Source: Pseudooceanicola nitratireducens (lineage in GTDB: Bacteria; Pseudomonadota; Alphaproteobacteria; Rhodobacterales; Rhodobacteraceae). Taken from it: DNA of 64,000 nt. The stretch is taken from NCBI RefSeq assembly GCF_900109195.1, contig NZ_FNZG01000002.1:442191-506190 (forward strand), read 5' to 3'. This document shows positions 61,122-64,000 of this stretch, in pieces (position 1 is the stretch's first letter; every line of letters starts with the position of its first letter). The notes under the pieces were generated by a model that was given only the letters and a program-made list of their open reading frames with translations, ran no database searches and was not told the origin of the DNA. Made by a program: the position numbers and the translations under genes.

Positions 61122-62336
61122 TCAGCGCAACAGGGTCTTCAGCTCGGTCGCCGGGTCGGCGATGGCATCGGGGTCGGGCGATTTGCCCGCCGCCAGCAGC
61201 CGCTTGGCGACCATGAAGCCGCGCGGATCGTTCATCGCATCGACGGCCAGCAGGGTGTCGCCGGCGTAGTACCAATGGGACCGGGCGTCTTCGACATGGC
61301 GGATCACCACGCGGTCATAGCCGGTGTTCAGTCCCGCGATCTGCAGTTTCATGTCGTATTGATCCGACCAGAACCAGGGTTCGGGCACGTAGTCCTTGGC
61401 GGCCCCCAGCATGTTGGCGGCGACGCATTCGGCCATGTCGATGGCGTTCGGCACCGATTCCAGCCGCAGACGGTCGCCGGTGTGACGCCCCTGATGCGGA
61501 AAGGACGCGCAATCGCCCGCCGCCCAGATGCCGGGGGCAGAGGTCTGGCCATGGGCATCCACCGCGATGCCGTTGTCGCAGGTCAGCCCGGCGGCCTCGG
61601 CCAGGCGGGTGTCGGGCAGGATGCCGGCACCGACGATGGCGAAATCCACGTCCAGCGTCGATCCATCCGACAGCTCGGCCCCGGTCACGCGGGCGTCGCC
61701 CAGCAGGCGGGTCAGGCCGGTGCCTTCGCGGATGGTCACCCCATGGGCGGCATGGAGATCGCGGAAGAAAGCCGAGGTTTCGGGCGCGGCGACACGTTGC
61801 AGGATGCGGTCGGCCATTTCGACCAGCGTGACCTTCAGCCCCTGTTTGGCGGCCACCGCCGCGGCCTCGAGCCCGATGTAGCCGCCGCCGACGATCAGCA
61901 CGTGGCGACCGGGGCGGAACTCGGGCTCCATCCGGTCGACGTCGGCCAGGGTGCGGACGCAATGCACGCCCTCCAGCCGCCCGCCGATGGCCTCGGGCAG
62001 AAGCCGCGGGATAGATCCGGTGGTCAGGGCCAGCTGATCAAAGGCGATGGTGTCGTCCCCCAGCTGCAGGGTCTTGGCTGCCGGATCGATCGCGGTGACG
62101 GCTGCGCCGGTGCGCAGGGTGATGTCGCGTTCCGCGTAGAAGCTTTCGGGGCGCAGGAACAGGCGGTCGCGCGGCATGTCGCCCAGCAGATAGGCCTTGG
62201 ACAGCGGCGGGCGTTGATAGGGCGGGGCGGTTTCGTCACCGATCAGGGTGATCTGGCCGTCAAACCCCAGCTCGCGCAGCTTGACCACCAGGGAAGATCC
62301 GGCCTGACCGGCCCCCACGATCACGAAATGAGACAT
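61122..62336 (-). CDS. FAD-dependent ferredoxin reductase (putidaredoxin reductase-like)
   Basis: A 404-residue flavoprotein that passes electrons from NAD(P)H to a ferredoxin serving an oxygenase or P450. FAD loop: VIVGAGQAGSSLVVKLRELG at the N-terminus; PYQRPPLSKAYLLG near 45; NAD loop VLIVGGGYIGLEAAAVAAKQ near 145; second FAD block IWAAGDCASFPHQ near 270. The C-terminal domain contains WFWSDQYDMKLQIAG, as in rhodocoxin/putidaredoxin reductases. No ferredoxin or oxygenase gene is adjacent, so its partner is elsewhere. Confidence 0.93.
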   Translation of the reverse strand: MSHFVIVGAGQAGSSLVVKLRELGFDGQITLIGDETAPPYQRPPLSKAYLLGDMPRDRLFLRPESFYAERDITLRTGAAVTAIDPAAKTLQLGDDTIAFDQLALTTGSIPRLLPEAIGGRLEGVHCVRTLADVDRMEPEFRPGRHVLIVGGGYIGLEAAAVAAKQGLKVTLVEMADRILQRVAAPETSAFFRDLHAAHGVTIREGTGLTRLLGDARVTGAELSDGSTLDVDFAIVGAGILPDTRLAEAAGLTCDNGIAVDAHGQTSAPGIWAAGDCASFPHQGRHTGDRLRLESVPNAIDMAECVAANMLGAAKDYVPEPWFWSDQYDMKLQIAGLNTGYDRVVIRHVEDARSHWYYAGDTLLAVDAMNDPRGFMVAKRLLAAGKSPDPDAIADPATELKTLLR

Positions 62337-62421
62337 CTCCTACCCCTCTTTTGCGCTGGCGGCTGCAAATGCGCGCGCTATCCTGCCGTTCGAGCCAATT
62401 GGATAACGAGAGGAACCTTCA

Positions 62422-62910
62422 ATGGCAATTTCGAAAGGCGACCAGCTGCCCGACGCCACCCTGGTCGAACTGACCGACAAGGGCCCAGCCCAGATTTCGC
62501 TGAAAGAGCGTCTGGCCGGCCGCAACGTGGTGATCTTTGCGCTGCCCGGTGCCTATACCGGCACCTGCACCACCGCCCATGTGCCCAGCTTCATCCGCAC
62601 CGCGGACCAGTTCCGCGACAAGGGCGTGGACGAAATCGTCTGCCTGTCGGTGAACGATCCCTTCGTGATGGGGGCCTGGGGCAAGGACACCGGTGCCGAC
62701 AAGGCCGGCATCACGATGATGGGTGACCCGGACGCGGAATTTACCAAGGCCGTCGGCATGGATTTCTCGGCCCCGCCCGTGGGTCTGATCAACCGGTCCA
62801 AGCGCTATGCGATGTACGTTCAGGACGGCACGGTCAGCGTGATCCAGGCCGAGGAAAACCCCGGTCAGTGCGACATCTCGGGCGGCGAAGCGCTGCTGGA
62901 TGCGATCTGA
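62422..62910 (+). CDS. Peroxiredoxin, Prx5 type
   Basis: A 162-residue thiol peroxidase. The peroxidatic Cys is in FALPGAYTGTCTTAHVPSFI near residue 50, with the conserved Thr, and the catalytic Arg region is further on. DEIVCLSVNDPFVMGAWGKD near 78 holds an extra Cys, and ENPGQCDISGGEALLD at the end supplies the resolving Cys, a typical atypical-2-Cys Prx5/glutaredoxin-linked arrangement. The start follows a GAGAGGAA stretch. It is divergent from the flavoprotein gene. Confidence 0.94.
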   Translation: MAISKGDQLPDATLVELTDKGPAQISLKERLAGRNVVIFALPGAYTGTCTTAHVPSFIRTADQFRDKGVDEIVCLSVNDPFVMGAWGKDTGADKAGITMMGDPDAEFTKAVGMDFSAPPVGLINRSKRYAMYVQDGTVSVIQAEENPGQCDISGGEALLDAI

Positions 62911-63148
62911 TCTGCTGATTGGATTGTGATCCGGTCCCGGATCGGATCCGCTTTCCGATCCGTTTTCCGATACGAGGCCCGCAGGACTTCTGTCTCGCGG
63001 GCCTCAGGTCACTCTGGAAGCGACTATCCGACTTCCTGGAACCGATGTGCCTGTCCGAAGCTTCTGCTTCGCGAAGGCCGGTTCCGGTCAATCTGGACCC
63101 ATCGACCCGAGCGAGCCGGGCCGACATAGGCGCACTATGCGAATCATC
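62911..63148. other. Gap with inverted repeats after the peroxiredoxin
   Basis: No gene is supported. GAGGCCCGC / GCGGGCCTC (62974-62982 and 62997-63005) forms a stem with a 14-base loop, and CGAAGC-TTCT-GCTTCG (63056-63071) a second hairpin. Before them is a run of CGGAT/TCCGAT repeats near 62935-62972. No T-run follows either stem, so intrinsic termination is doubtful. Confidence 0.5.
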
Positions 63149-63742
63149 CTATTGCGGGTCAAGATTGTGTGGTTCAAGCTTTAACTCCCCCGAAATCTTT
63201 TGCAGGAAGATGAGCTGATTTTCGCTCTCGACCGCTTCTGAGAAGCCTTCGCGCACCTTTGCGACGGCCTGATCTGCGGTCAGACCCTGTTCGATCAGCA
63301 TCAGCGCGGCCATCGTGCCCGACCGTCCGGCCCCGTGCTGGCAGCAGAAGGCCAGGGTGCCGCCGTCGCGGGGCAGCGTGTCGATCCCATCGGCCAGTCG
63401 GTGCCAGGCGGCAAGGATCGTGGCGTCGGGGGCGTGGTAATCGGGGATCGGCAGATAGGACAGGTTCAGCCCGGCCTGCGCGGCCCCGGCCTGAAGGAAG
63501 GCAAAGGCCCCTTCGGGCAGTTCCGCCTCTTCGGTCAGGACCACAAGCCGCGTGGCCCCTGCGCCCATTATGTCTGAAAGGGTCGCCTCTAGGTTGTGTG
63601 GGTCGAGATAGGGCTCTCCGTCGACGCCGGTGGCAAGGCCGGGGAAGCCGGACATGACACAGGCCCCGGTTTTGGGGCATGAGATCTTGGCGCGGAAAGA
63701 ACTCTCACTGTCGCACATGGGATTTACCGTCTGTTCGTCCAA
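63149..63742 (-). CDS. Cys-based protein phosphatase-like protein (dual-specificity type)
   Basis: A 197-residue protein with a P-loop of the form Cys-x5-Arg: LAFCCQHGAGRSGTMAALML near residue 132. The His that normally precedes the nucleophile Cys is a Cys here, a departure from the HCx5R signature. The preceding general-acid loop may be PDYHAPDATI near 100. The C-terminal helices AVAKVREGFSEAVESENQLI are as in cyclin-like dual-specificity phosphatases. The true start is not certain: an internal ATG (MSGFPGLATGVDGEPY) about 29 codons in could be used. It is divergent from the GntR gene. Confidence 0.8.
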   Translation of the reverse strand: MDEQTVNPMCDSESSFRAKISCPKTGACVMSGFPGLATGVDGEPYLDPHNLEATLSDIMGAGATRLVVLTEEAELPEGAFAFLQAGAAQAGLNLSYLPIPDYHAPDATILAAWHRLADGIDTLPRDGGTLAFCCQHGAGRSGTMAALMLIEQGLTADQAVAKVREGFSEAVESENQLIFLQKISGELKLEPHNLDPQ

Positions 63743-63830
63743 AGGTGACTTGGAAGGGAAGTTTCGTTTTGACGGGCCAGTTTGAATTGGCCATAGTCGG
63801 ACCTGCTCTTCCTAGAGTAGATTTTACACA

Positions 63831-63838
63831 TGTATACA
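63831..63838. promoter_or_regulatory. TGTATACA palindrome before the GntR gene
   Basis: The octamer lies 22 bases before the GntR start, in the divergent gap with the phosphatase. GntR-type operators often have such a core, so autoregulation is possible; eight bases are too few to be sure. Confidence 0.3.
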
Positions 63839-63860
63839 GGCAATGCAAGTCGGAGGACGG

Positions 63861-64000
63861 ATGCTCATTCGTAAGGACGGATCGGAGATCGCAGCCGAGT
63901 TGCGCAATCGCATCTGCATGATGCAGTCGGCGACAGAGACCATCACCCTGCACGAAGGCGCATTGGCCACCGAATTCGGCGTGTCCCGGACCCCGATCCG
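63861..64000 (+). CDS. GntR family transcriptional regulator, 3' end cut by window
   Basis: The first 46 codons are visible from ATG 63861, with GGAGG six bases upstream. MLIRKDGSEIAAELRNRICM and LHEGALATEFGVSRTPI form the start of a GntR winged helix (SRTPI is the recognition helix start). The ligand-binding domain is outside the window, so FadR, HutC or other subfamily cannot be decided. Divergent from the phosphatase. Confidence 0.85.
   Translation, partial: MLIRKDGSEIAAELRNRICMMQSATETITLHEGALATEFGVSRTPI

Noticed and set aside
1-64000. tRNA, rRNA, prophage or integrative element
   Set aside because: No tRNA-like cloverleaf, rRNA segment, integrase, transposase or phage gene was recognised on either strand, and no attachment-site repeats were seen.

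Overview
The window is a high-GC chromosomal segment of an alphaproteobacterium, most likely a marine Rhodobacterales (Roseobacter-group) strain. The basis is gene content and style: DUF2794, a DmdB-like acyl-CoA ligase, MbfA with an Irr-type box, ImuB with a direct-repeat LexA box of the alphaproteobacterial type, class I FBPase followed by rpe, accD-folC, and several M20/ABC and MFS uptake genes. I see no rRNA or tRNA gene, CRISPR array, insertion sequence, phage gene or replication origin. Both ends cut a gene: an acyl-CoA synthetase at the left and a GntR regulator at the right.

Layout. 1-9.9 kb: an acyl-CoA catabolic cluster with three AMP-forming acyl-CoA ligases, an acyl-CoA dehydrogenase, two SDR dehydrogenases, a zinc-free quinone oxidoreductase and an IclR regulator. 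Its four regulatory gaps carry a shared 15-bp palindrome (TTCCG-N5-CGGAA, usually in pairs about 20 bp apart). 10-11.9 kb: fbp-rpe. 12-13.9 kb: GAF/HWE-type histidine kinase and PAS-LuxR regulator. 13.9-20.3 kb: M20 peptidase plus a complete peptide-type ABC importer. 20.5-29.2 kb: MFS transporter, asd, small conserved proteins, a DUF4139 secreted protein, beta-carbonic anhydrase, leucyl aminopeptidase, NlpC/P60 peptidase and DUF2794. 29.3-35.7 kb: pcaF-like thiolase (with the same palindrome in its promoter), map, sfsA, and a tight cluster of MPT-binding domain protein, GNAT, AhpD-like protein and OmpA lipid-wall linker. 35.8-47.6 kb: LysR, three Rhodobacterales-type conserved proteins, ilvD, two tandem CPBP proteases, accD-folC, zapE and an MFS transporter.

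47.7-52.2 kb is a compact six-gene minus-strand operon: iodotyrosine-deiodinase-like nitroreductase, S-formylglutathione hydrolase, YaiI/YqxD protein, HAD hydrolase, ornithine cyclodeaminase-like protein and an alpha/beta hydrolase. 52.2-54.7 kb: iron exporter mbfA with an Irr-type box, a TetR regulator and a NYN-LOTUS protein. 54.8-58.7 kb: LysR, methyltransferase, class III alcohol dehydrogenase (the partner of the formylglutathione hydrolase), I78 inhibitor and cytochrome c'. 58.8-64 kb: an SOS-boxed imuB with neither imuA nor dnaE2 beside it, rsmD, a ferredoxin-reductase-type flavoprotein, a peroxiredoxin, a Cys-phosphatase and a GntR start.

The most interesting signals are the multi-site IclR-like operon control with a distant thiolase promoter bearing the same motif, the stand-alone SOS-controlled imuB, the Irr-box/mbfA pair, the dehalogenase-like flavoprotein, and a dispersed intergenic repeat present in three gene tails. 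Functional names rest on recognition of motifs and protein length by eye, without any database search.
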